Shown: positions 57,032 to 64,000 of the stretch, piece after piece
How the letters are laid out: every line of letters starts with the position of its first letter
How positions within the stretch are numbered: position 1 is the stretch's first letter
DNA from: Leisingera sp. NJS204
Lineage (GTDB): Bacteria; Pseudomonadota; Alphaproteobacteria; Rhodobacterales; Rhodobacteraceae
NCBI RefSeq assembly: GCF_004123675.1
Contig: NZ_CP035419.1
Coordinates: 84,813-148,812 of the forward strand
Direction of reading: 5' to 3'
DNA length: 64,000 nt
Notes under the pieces: model-generated
Told to the model about the DNA's origin: nothing
The model's input: only the letters and a program-made list of their open reading frames with translations
Database searches by the model: none
Program-made: the position numbers and the translations under genes

Positions 57032-58495
57032 ATGACACATCAAACCGACATCCGCTTTCTGCTGAACGGCCAGGACATCACACTTCAGGACGTAAAGGCA
57101 ACCACCACTCTCTTGGACTTCCTGCGCCTGGAACAGCGCCTGACCGGCACCAAGGAAGGCTGCGCCGAGGGCGACTGCGGCGCCTGCACCGTGCTGGTGG
57201 GGCGGCTGCAGAATGGCGCCCTGCGTTATGAGGCGATCAACGCCTGCATCCGTTTCCTGGCGTCGCTCAACGGCTGCCATGTGGTAACAGTCGAGCATCT
57301 CTCCGGTCCCAATGGCCGTCTGCACCCGGTGCAGCAGGCGATGGTCGAATACCACGGCAGCCAGTGCGGCTTCTGCACTCCCGGTTTTGTGATGTCGCTG
57401 TATGCGCTGTGGATGGAAAATCCGCAGCCGAACGAGGCCGAGGTGGAAACCGCTGTCCAGGGCAACCTTTGCCGCTGCACCGGGTATGAGCCGATTGTGC
57501 GCGCCGCCTTGGCAGTGAACCAGTACGGCACCCCGGCCAACGACTATCTGACCACCGAGCGTGACAGCCTGACCGCCAAGCTGAAGGCAATCCAGCCGCA
57601 GGCCCGTGTGGTGACCGGCCCTGAAGACGACCGCGCCATCCTGCCGCTGGACGTCGCCGATCTGGCAGCGGTGCTGGCAGAGAACCCCAAGGCAACCATC
57701 GTAGCAGGCTCCACCGATGTGGGCCTGTGGGTGACCAAATTCATGAAACCGATCTCTCCGGTGGTGTTTGTTGCCCACATGGAGGCGCTGAAAGCGGTTG
57801 AGCTGACGGATGAGGCTCTGACCATTGGTGCCGGCGTCACCTATACCGAAAGCGAGGCGGCGATCCGCAATGCCTTCCCGCATCTGAGCGCGTATTGGGA
57901 CCGCATTGCCGGCTGGCAGGTACGCAACATGGGGACCATCGGCGGCAATATCGCCAATGGTTCACCCATCGGGGACACGCCGCCGGTGCTGATCTCTTTG
58001 GGTGCCGAGGTGACGCTGCAGAAACAGGGCAGCAGCCGCACCCTGCCGCTGGAGGAGTTCTTTATCGACTACGGCAAGCAGGACCGGGAGCCGGGCGACT
58101 TTGTGGCCTCGATCCGCATTCCGCAGCCTTCGAACGGACAGATCGACGCCGCCTACAAGATCTCCAAGCGCCGGGACGAGGATATCTCCTCGGTCGCCGC
58201 CGGGGTCAGCGTGACCGTGAAGGACGGCACGATAACCGCTGCGCGCATTGCATTCGGCGGCATGGCGGCAACGCCCAAGCGCGCCGCCGGTGCCGAGGCC
58301 GCACTGGTTGGCCAGCCCTGGAGCGAGGCTGCGTTCGACGCGGCAGCGGAGGCGGTGAAGCAGGATTTCACCCCCTTGAGCGACTGGCGCGCCTCCGCGG
58401 AGTACCGCGCGCTCACGGCCAGCAACCTGCTGCGCCGCTTCTACCTGGAACATGATGCGGGAACCGCCGGAGCCGTCCGGCTGGCCGTCGCCTGA
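57032..58495 (+). CDS. xdhA: Xanthine dehydrogenase small subunit XdhA (2Fe-2S and FAD)
   Basis: A 487-residue subunit. I choose ATG 57032, which has CCGGAGG upstream; 57002 is weaker. Two [2Fe-2S] clusters are bound by 'CAEGDCGACTVLVG' near 43-56 plus a following Cys, and by 'CGFCTPG' near 111 and 'CRCTGYEPI' near 147. The FAD domain (about 190-370) shows 'TIVAGSTDVGLW' and 'NMGTIGGNIANGSPIGDTPP', and the CO-dehydrogenase flavoprotein C-terminal domain follows. With XdhB it oxidises hypoxanthine and xanthine to urate, passing electrons to NAD+. Confidence 0.97.
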   Translation: MTHQTDIRFLLNGQDITLQDVKATTTLLDFLRLEQRLTGTKEGCAEGDCGACTVLVGRLQNGALRYEAINACIRFLASLNGCHVVTVEHLSGPNGRLHPVQQAMVEYHGSQCGFCTPGFVMSLYALWMENPQPNEAEVETAVQGNLCRCTGYEPIVRAALAVNQYGTPANDYLTTERDSLTAKLKAIQPQARVVTGPEDDRAILPLDVADLAAVLAENPKATIVAGSTDVGLWVTKFMKPISPVVFVAHMEALKAVELTDEALTIGAGVTYTESEAAIRNAFPHLSAYWDRIAGWQVRNMGTIGGNIANGSPIGDTPPVLISLGAEVTLQKQGSSRTLPLEEFFIDYGKQDREPGDFVASIRIPQPSNGQIDAAYKISKRRDEDISSVAAGVSVTVKDGTITAARIAFGGMAATPKRAAGAEAALVGQPWSEAAFDAAAEAVKQDFTPLSDWRASAEYRALTASNLLRRFYLEHDAGTAGAVRLAVA

Positions 58496-58507
58496 GGAGG
58501 ATTTGAG

Positions 58508-60826
58508 ATGAAAGACCATCAGACCATCAGCGGCGCCGTGCATCAGGATCGCCAGCACGACAGCGCGATCAAACACGTCACCGGCCGCGCCGAATACACC
58601 GACGATATCGCCGAACCCTATGGCACGCTGCACGCCTACCTGGGTGTCTCCACCGTCGCGCACGCCAATATCAAGGACATCGACCTCAGCGCCGTGCGCA
58701 ACGCCCCCGGCGTGGTCGATGTGCTGACCGCCGATGATATTCCCGGCGTCAACGACATCAGCCCCACCGGCAAACATGATGAGCCGGTGTTCCCGACCGA
58801 GAAGGTCGAATTCCACGGCCAGCCGATGTTTGCCGTGATCGCCGAGACCCGCGATGCCGCCCGCCGTGCCGCCGAGCTGGCGCAGGTGGACTATGAGGTG
58901 CTGCCGCACGCGCTGGACCCGGTCCAGGCGCAGGAAGCAGGCTATCCCATGATCACCGACCCGCTGAAGCTGGAGCGCGGCGATGTGGAGGCAGGCCGCA
59001 AGGACGCCCCGCACCGCATTCAGGCGCAGATGACTGTTGGCGGCCAGGACCACATGTATCTGGAGGGCCATATCGCCTTTGCCATCCCCGGCGAAGACGA
59101 GGACGTGACCGTGCATTGCTCCACCCAGCATCCCAGCGAGGCACAGCATATGGTGGCGCATGTTCTGGGCGTGGCGAACAACGCGGTGACCGTCAACGTG
59201 CGCCGGATGGGCGGCGGCTTTGGCGGCAAGGAAAGCCAGATGAACCTGTTTTGCGCGGTGGCTGCGATTGCTGCAAAGAAACACAACCGCGCCGTCAAGA
59301 TCCGCCCCGACCGCGACCAGGACATGACCGCCACCGGTAAACGCCATGACTTTGTGATCGACTATGACGTGGCCTTTGACGACGCGGGCCGCATTCAGGC
59401 GGTTGAGGGCGGCTTTGCCGCGCGCTGCGGCTATTCCTCGGACCTGTCGGGGCCGGTCACCGACCGTGCGCTGTTCCATGCGGATAACGCATATTTCTAC
59501 CCGAATGTGCTGCTGAAAAGCCGCCCGATGAAGACCAACACGGTTTCGAACACCGCCTTTCGCGGCTTTGGCGGCCCGCAGGGTGTGGTTGCGGCGGAGC
59601 GGATGATCGAAGAGATCGCCTATGCCCTCGGCAAGGACCCGCTGGACGTGCGCAAGGCCAACTTCTACGGCGAGGAAGGCCGGGACCTGACGCCTTACCA
59701 TCAGAAGGTGGAGGACAATATCCTTGACCGGCTGATCACAGAGCTGGAGGAAAACGCCGAGTACCGCAAGCGCCGGGAAGAGATCATCGCCTTCAACAAG
59801 GAGTCGAAGATCATCAAGAAGGGCATTGCCCTGACGCCGGTGAAATTCGGCATCTCCTTCACCGCGACCTGGTACAACCAGGCGGGCTCGCTGATCCATG
59901 TCTACAACGACGGCTCAATCCACCTGAACCACGGCGGCACCGAGATGGGGCAGGGCCTCAACACCAAGGTAGCGCAGGTTGTGGCCGATGCGTTCCAGGT
60001 CGATTTCGAGCGCATCAAGATCACCAAGACCACCACCGAGAAGGTGCCGAACACCTCGGCCACTGCGGCCTCAAGCGGTTCGGACCTCAATGGCATGGCG
60101 GCGCTGGATGCGGCGGAGCAGATTATTGCCCGGCTGACCAATTTCGCGGCCGAGAAGTATGAAGTCTCCGAGGCGGAGGTCGAATTCCTGCCCAACCGCG
60201 TACGTGTCGGCAGCGAAGAGATCCCCTTCGACACGCTGGTGAAGGAGGCCTATATGGCCCGCGTCCAGCTGTCGGCTGCGGGGTTCTACAAGACACCGGA
60301 AATCCACTGGGACCGCGCGGCGGGCAAGGGGCAGCCGTTCTTCTACTACGCCTATGGCGCGTCCTGCTCGGAAGTGTCGGTCGATACGCTGACCGGCGAA
60401 TACCGGGTCGAGCGCACCGACATCCTGCATGACGTGGGCCGCTCGCTGAACCCGGTGCTGGACAAGGGCCAGGTGGAGGGCGCGTTCATACAGGGCATGG
60501 GCTGGCTGACCACCGAGGAACTGTGGTGGGACGGCGAAGGCCGCCTGCGCACCCATGCGCCCTCGACCTACAAGATCCCGCTGGCCTCTGACCGGCCGCG
60601 CATTTTCAACACCCAGCTGGCCCAATGGTCGGTGAACAAGAAGCGCACCATCAAGCGGTCCAAGGCCGTGGGTGAGCCGCCGTTCATGCTGGGCATCTCG
60701 GTGTTCGAGGCGCTGTCGATGGCTGTCGCCAGCACCGCGGATTACCAAGTCTGCCCCCGCCTGGATGCGCCGGCCACGCCGGAGCGCGTGCTGATGGCGA
60801 TCGAAACCCTCAAAGGGCAGGGCTGA
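58508..60826 (+). CDS. xdhB: Xanthine dehydrogenase large, molybdopterin-binding subunit XdhB
   Basis: A 772-residue molybdenum hydroxylase subunit. Visible are the N-terminal a/b hammerhead domain ('HVTGRAEYTDDIAEP', 'VDVLTADDIPGVNDIS'), Mo-cofactor segments 'RRMGGGFGGKES' near 235, 'TAFRGFGGPQG' near 350 and 'GGTEMGQGLNTKVAQV' near 475, and the catalytic Glu in 'KAVGEPPFMLGISVFEAL' near 722. Complete. Needs molybdate, probably supplied by ModABC, and XdhC for cofactor insertion; xdhC follows after 3 bases. Confidence 0.97.
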   Translation: MKDHQTISGAVHQDRQHDSAIKHVTGRAEYTDDIAEPYGTLHAYLGVSTVAHANIKDIDLSAVRNAPGVVDVLTADDIPGVNDISPTGKHDEPVFPTEKVEFHGQPMFAVIAETRDAARRAAELAQVDYEVLPHALDPVQAQEAGYPMITDPLKLERGDVEAGRKDAPHRIQAQMTVGGQDHMYLEGHIAFAIPGEDEDVTVHCSTQHPSEAQHMVAHVLGVANNAVTVNVRRMGGGFGGKESQMNLFCAVAAIAAKKHNRAVKIRPDRDQDMTATGKRHDFVIDYDVAFDDAGRIQAVEGGFAARCGYSSDLSGPVTDRALFHADNAYFYPNVLLKSRPMKTNTVSNTAFRGFGGPQGVVAAERMIEEIAYALGKDPLDVRKANFYGEEGRDLTPYHQKVEDNILDRLITELEENAEYRKRREEIIAFNKESKIIKKGIALTPVKFGISFTATWYNQAGSLIHVYNDGSIHLNHGGTEMGQGLNTKVAQVVADAFQVDFERIKITKTTTEKVPNTSATAASSGSDLNGMAALDAAEQIIARLTNFAAEKYEVSEAEVEFLPNRVRVGSEEIPFDTLVKEAYMARVQLSAAGFYKTPEIHWDRAAGKGQPFFYYAYGASCSEVSVDTLTGEYRVERTDILHDVGRSLNPVLDKGQVEGAFIQGMGWLTTEELWWDGEGRLRTHAPSTYKIPLASDRPRIFNTQLAQWSVNKKRTIKRSKAVGEPPFMLGISVFEALSMAVASTADYQVCPRLDAPATPERVLMAIETLKGQG

Positions 60827-60829
60827 GCC

Positions 60830-61723
60830 ATGGCCCGCCGCCTTTCCCTCCAGGGTTTTCTGGCCAGCCGCAAACATGTGGTGCAGGTGCGCCTGAGCCG
60901 CGTTCGCGGGTCTTCCCCGCGCGAAGCCGGCACCTGCATGTTTGTGGCGGCAGAGAGCCTCTGGGGGACCATTGGCGGCGGCCAGCTGGAATACATCGCC
61001 ATCGACCACGCCCGGCGGATGCTGAAGCAGGGTGTGATCAGCGACACGCTGGACGTGCCGCTGGGGCCGGAGATCGGCCAGTGCTGCGGCGGACGTGTGG
61101 AGATGTCGCTGGCGCAGATGCGCCAAGCGGACCGCGAGAACGCGATTGCCAAAGAACAGGCTGATGAACAGACCCTGCCGCATGTCTATGTGATGGGCGC
61201 GGGCCATGTGGGCCGGGCGCTGGCGGATCTGTTCCAGCATATGCCGGTGCGGTGCATCCTGATCGACCAACGCGACGAAGAACTGGCCCTAGCACAAGCG
61301 GATGTGGAAATCCGCCAAAGCGCCATTCCCGAGATCGACATCGCCACCGCCCCGGCGGGCAGCGCCTTTGTTGTTCTCACCCATGATCACGCACTCGATT
61401 TCCTGCTTGCCTCCGCTGCCCTGCAGCGCGGCGATGCTGGATACGTGGGCCTGATCGGATCGGCCACCAAGCGGGAGAAATTCCGCCGCTGGTGCCGGGA
61501 CCATTGCGACGGTCAGCGAACCGACCGTCTCATCTGCCCCATCGGGGCAAGCGGCAGCCGCGACAAGCGGCCCAGCGTCATCGCGGCCTTCGTGGCGGCG
61601 GAAGTGATCGCTGAATTGACCTCTGAAACTGCCGCGTCCGCTCCAGCACGGAGCATTGATTTGCCTCAAACGGGCAAGCAACCGGACGCAGAGGGAGACA
61701 CGGCTGGAGCAAACAGCCGTTAA
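60830..61723 (+). CDS. xdhC: Xanthine dehydrogenase accessory protein XdhC
   Basis: A 297-residue chaperone that binds and sulfurates molybdenum cofactor and hands it to XdhB. The N-terminal XdhC/CoxI domain shows 'VVQVRLSRVRGSSPREAGTCMFV' and 'GTIGGGQLEYIAIDHARRML' (with 'GQCCGGRVEM' near 83). The Rossmann domain shows 'VYVMGAGHVGRALADLF' near 120, 'VVLTHDHALDFLLASAAL' and 'YVGLIGSATKREKFRR'. Its last codons and stop lie inside a structured RNA candidate before the next gene. Confidence 0.95.
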   Translation: MARRLSLQGFLASRKHVVQVRLSRVRGSSPREAGTCMFVAAESLWGTIGGGQLEYIAIDHARRMLKQGVISDTLDVPLGPEIGQCCGGRVEMSLAQMRQADRENAIAKEQADEQTLPHVYVMGAGHVGRALADLFQHMPVRCILIDQRDEELALAQADVEIRQSAIPEIDIATAPAGSAFVVLTHDHALDFLLASAALQRGDAGYVGLIGSATKREKFRRWCRDHCDGQRTDRLICPIGASGSRDKRPSVIAAFVAAEVIAELTSETAASAPARSIDLPQTGKQPDAEGDTAGANSR

Positions 61724-61746
61724 GGACTGCGTCCTCTGATAGGAGG
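61684..61746 (+). ncRNA. Compact two-helix structured RNA, candidate xanthine (NMT1-like) riboswitch
   Basis: P1 is 8 perfect base pairs (ggacgcag 61684-61691 / ctgcgtcc 61727-61734). An asymmetric purine-rich internal loop (agggagac on the 5' side, taagga on the 3' side) separates it from P2, 7 perfect base pairs (acggctg 61700-61706 / cagccgt 61714-61720) with a 7-base loop. The ribosome site AGGAGGAGG follows at once, and cctc (61733-61736) could instead pair with gagg (61743-61746) to hide it. Size, two-helix plan and location between xanthine dehydrogenase genes and a purine permease fit the NMT1 xanthine riboswitch class; I cannot verify its consensus bases. Confidence 0.5.
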
Positions 61747-61754
61747 AGGCCGCC

Positions 61755-63350
61755 ATGACCACAGGGCGGAGCTACACATACAAACTGTTCGCACGGAATG
61801 ACTTCAGTGCATTCTGGGCGTTGTTCACCGACAACCTGATCAACCTGATCGTGCTATCTGGCATCTGTCAGTTTGTGTTCAACATGCCGGCGGACATCGT
61901 GTTCGGCCGCATTGTGCCCGGCGCCGCAGTGGCGATCCTGGCCGGTATCGCGGTCTACACCTGGCTGGCCAAGCATATCGCCGAGAAACAAGGGCGCGAC
62001 GTGACCGCGCTGCCCTATGGCATCTCGACGCCGGTGATGTTTGTCTATCTGTTCGGGGTGATCGGGCCGATCTACTGGTCCACCAATGACGCCATGCTGG
62101 CCTGGCAGGTGGGTATCGGCGCGGGCTTCATAGGCGGTATCGTGGCTGGCCTTGGCGCCATCGTTGGCCCCTGGCTTAAACGCGTGACTCCGCGCGCCGG
62201 TATGCTCGGCACCCTCTGCGGCATCGCGCTGGTGTTCATCGGCACCGTGCCGCTGGCAACGATATTCGAGGATCCGTTCATCGGCTTTGCCTCGATGATC
62301 ATCATCCTGTGGGGCCTGGTCGGCCGTCACCGGCTGCCGTTCAACATCCCCGCCGGTCTGCTGGCACTGATCGTCGGCACTGTTGTGGCGCTGGGAATGG
62401 GCAAGGCTTCAGTCTCCTTCGAGGGTGTGGGCGTCTACCTGCCGATCCCCTATTTCGGTGACCTGATCGCCGGTATCCAGCATCTGTTTGCCAACCCGGA
62501 GCTGTTCCTGGTGCTGGTGCCGGTGCAGATCTACAACTTCATTGAGACCATGAACAACGTCGAAAGCGCCGAGGCTGCGGGTGACCATTACCCGGTCGGC
62601 CTGTGCCAGGTGACCGACGGTGTCGGCACCATGATCGGTGCGGTCTTCGGCTCGCCGTTCCCGACCACCGCCTATATCGGCCACCCTGCGTATAAGCGGA
62701 TGGGCGCGCGCTCGGGCTATATTATCGGCGTTGGCCTGGTGATCCCCTTTGCCGCCTTCTTTGGCCTCCTGGCGTTCCTCAACAACCTGATCCCCGTGGC
62801 CGCTGCCGCACCGGTGCTGGTGTTTGTGGCCCTCAGCCTGGTCACTAACACTGCGCATTCGGTGAAGACCGACCACATCGCTGCGGTGACCATCGCGATG
62901 ATGCCGCATGTCTCGGCCTTCCTAGTGATCAAGTGGGGTGCATTGGCCGGCGCATTGGGCGCCTTGGGTGCCACCGGCATGGCCCAGCTGGGTGACGCTG
63001 AGCTGACCGCAGCGCTGCTGCAGCAGGGCGCGCATTACGAAGGCCATCTGGCGCTGAGCCAGGGTGCCATTCTGACCGGCCTGATCTGGGGCGCCATCGT
63101 GGCCAGCGTGATCGACGGCGATTTCCGCAATGCGGGCGGCTTTGCCCTGGCGGCGGCGGTGATGTCGCTGGTCGGCGTGATCCACTCTGCCAGCCTGCAC
63201 TGGCCGGAATTCAGCGGCGTGGCAATGGGCTATCTGATCGCGGCTGCCTTCCTGTTTATCTATCCGATCTTCCACAAGGCGGATGAGACAGAGAAAGCCG
63301 AAAACGGCAGCATGGACTCCCAAGCACCGCACTTGCCAGCAGGCGAATAA
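61755..63350 (+). CDS. NCS2/AzgA-like purine permease
   Basis: A 531-residue membrane protein with about 12-14 helices ('LFARNDFSAFWALFTDNLINLIVLSGI' region at 10-37, 'YGISTPVMFVYLFGVIGPIY' near 88, 'NFIETMNNVESAEAAGDHYPVG' near 260, 'FGSPFPTTAYIGHPAYKRMGAR' near 296). The Glu-containing 'IETMNNVESAEAAGD' and 'SPFPTTAYIGH' segments match nucleobase permeases of the xanthine/uracil superfamily. Placed between xdhC and guaD, so guanine, hypoxanthine or xanthine are likely cargoes. Start ATG 61755 after AGGAGGAGG. Confidence 0.88.
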   Translation: MTTGRSYTYKLFARNDFSAFWALFTDNLINLIVLSGICQFVFNMPADIVFGRIVPGAAVAILAGIAVYTWLAKHIAEKQGRDVTALPYGISTPVMFVYLFGVIGPIYWSTNDAMLAWQVGIGAGFIGGIVAGLGAIVGPWLKRVTPRAGMLGTLCGIALVFIGTVPLATIFEDPFIGFASMIIILWGLVGRHRLPFNIPAGLLALIVGTVVALGMGKASVSFEGVGVYLPIPYFGDLIAGIQHLFANPELFLVLVPVQIYNFIETMNNVESAEAAGDHYPVGLCQVTDGVGTMIGAVFGSPFPTTAYIGHPAYKRMGARSGYIIGVGLVIPFAAFFGLLAFLNNLIPVAAAAPVLVFVALSLVTNTAHSVKTDHIAAVTIAMMPHVSAFLVIKWGALAGALGALGATGMAQLGDAELTAALLQQGAHYEGHLALSQGAILTGLIWGAIVASVIDGDFRNAGGFALAAAVMSLVGVIHSASLHWPEFSGVAMGYLIAAAFLFIYPIFHKADETEKAENGSMDSQAPHLPAGE

Positions 63351-63365
63351 TCCCAAATGAAAAGG

Positions 63366-63389
63366 GGCAGGGGGCATAGGTCCCCTGCC
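63366..63389 (+). other. Stem-loop between the purine permease and guaD
   Basis: A perfect 8-bp stem (ggcagggg / cccctgcc) with an 8-base loop, 15 bases after the permease stop and 24 before guaD. No T-run; may stabilise the upstream mRNA or modulate read-through. Confidence 0.55.
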
Positions 63390-63412
63390 TGCCAACCAAG
63401 GACATCAAAGAC

Positions 63413-64000
63413 ATGACATCGAAACAGACGCTGCTGCGCGGGCGGGTGCTGACCTTCACCGCCGAGCCGCAAGGCGCTGACGACACCAGCGCCTATGAGT
63501 TCATCGAGGACGGCGCGCTCTTGGTGGCGGACGGTATGATCCTGGCCAAGGGCAGCTATGGCGATCTGGCCGCGCAGGCGGCGGGCGCCGAGGTGATCGA
63601 CCACCGCCCGAACATCCTGATGGCCGGCTTCATCGACACCCATCTGCATTTCCCGCAGGTGCAGGTGATCGCCTCCTGGGGCTCGCAGCTGCTGGAATGG
63701 CTGAACAACTACACCTTCCCTGAGGAGGTCCGGTTTGCCGATGCCGGCCACAGCGCTGAGATGGCCGGGCATTTCTTTGACTTGCTGACCAGCCACGGCA
63801 CCACCACGGCAGTTGCTTATTGCTCGGTCCATAAAACCTCGGCCGAGGCTTACTTCGCCGAGGCCGCACGCCGCAACATGCGGATGATCGGCGGCAAGGT
63901 TCTGATGGATCGCAATGCACCCGAGGGGCTGCTGGACACGCCCGTCAGCGGCTACGACGACACCAAGGAACTGATCGCGAAATACCACGGCAAGGGCCGC
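63413..64000 (+). CDS. guaD: Guanine deaminase GuaD, 5' part
   Basis: The first 196 codons of an amidohydrolase-superfamily enzyme, cut by the window end. The metal-binding motif 'GFIDTHLHFPQVQVIASWG' near 70 and 'LLEWLNNYTFPEEVRF' near 92 are specific to guanine deaminase, which makes xanthine and ammonia from guanine. It is the first enzyme of the purine route assembled in this region and is placed after a purine permease. Confidence 0.94.
   Translation, partial: MTSKQTLLRGRVLTFTAEPQGADDTSAYEFIEDGALLVADGMILAKGSYGDLAAQAAGAEVIDHRPNILMAGFIDTHLHFPQVQVIASWGSQLLEWLNNYTFPEEVRFADAGHSAEMAGHFFDLLTSHGTTTAVAYCSVHKTSAEAYFAEAARRNMRMIGGKVLMDRNAPEGLLDTPVSGYDDTKELIAKYHGKGR

Noticed and set aside
57962..59899. 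A 645-codon minus-strand frame across xdhA and xdhB
   Set aside because: Antisense to two certain enzyme genes and crossing their boundary; no recognisable motif.

Overview
The window reads as chromosome of a marine alphaproteobacterium of the Roseobacter group (Rhodobacteraceae; Leisingera, Phaeobacter or Ruegeria-like). The grounds are high GC, tightly packed operons, a complete beta-hydroxyaspartate cycle operon, a bacterial voltage-gated sodium channel gene and an alphaproteobacterial-style chemotaxis cluster. The genus is inferred from gene content only. I see no tRNA, rRNA, insertion sequence or CRISPR array.

Region 1 (1-30.4 kb) is a type VI secretion system (T6SS) locus. One long plus-strand operon runs from the 3' end of tssE through tssF, tssG, clpV, an unrecognised helical protein, a sodium channel, a giant sheath fusion protein, vgrG, a small conserved protein, PAAR, tagH (FHA), tssK, tssL, tssM, tagF and pppA. 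Facing it are the kinase ppkA and an OmpA-type lipoprotein/periplasmic protein, then a membrane-anchored M15 peptidase and a caspase-like/Sel1/peptidoglycan-binding protein. PpkA, PppA, TagH and TagF form a complete threonine-phosphorylation control set. No canonical tssC, hcp or tssA is present; they probably lie upstream of tssE. The oddest features are the 1540-residue TssB-acidic repeat-TssB'/TssC' fusion, and the channel plus putative membrane-active protein lodged between clpV and the sheath gene.

Region 2 (30.5-39.9 kb) is a chemotaxis cluster. A leftward operon carries a STAS protein, cheY, cheA, cheW, cheR, a second cheY and a small protein with a CheZ/CheT-like DxxxQ motif. A rightward set carries a methyl-accepting receptor, cheB and cheD.

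Region 3 (40.0-42.6 kb) is modABC, a molybdate ABC importer. It plausibly serves the molybdenum-dependent xanthine dehydrogenase encoded further on.

Region 4 (42.7-64 kb) is a purine-to-central-metabolism island. Guanine deaminase (guaD, cut by the window end), xanthine dehydrogenase (xdhABC), membrane urate hydroxylase (puuD), HIU hydrolase (hiuH), a fused allantoinase/OHCU decarboxylase, ureidoglycine aminohydrolase (allE) and ureidoglycolate lyase (allA) take guanine to glyoxylate, urea and ammonia. Only allantoate hydrolysis has no separate gene here. Embedded in it is the beta-hydroxyaspartate cycle (bhcR, bhcABCD), which turns two glyoxylate into oxaloacetate without carbon loss. Two NCS2 permeases import purines and two paralogous LysR regulators sit divergent to puuD and xdhA. 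A compact two-helix RNA between xdhC and the downstream permease is a good candidate for a xanthine-sensing riboswitch.
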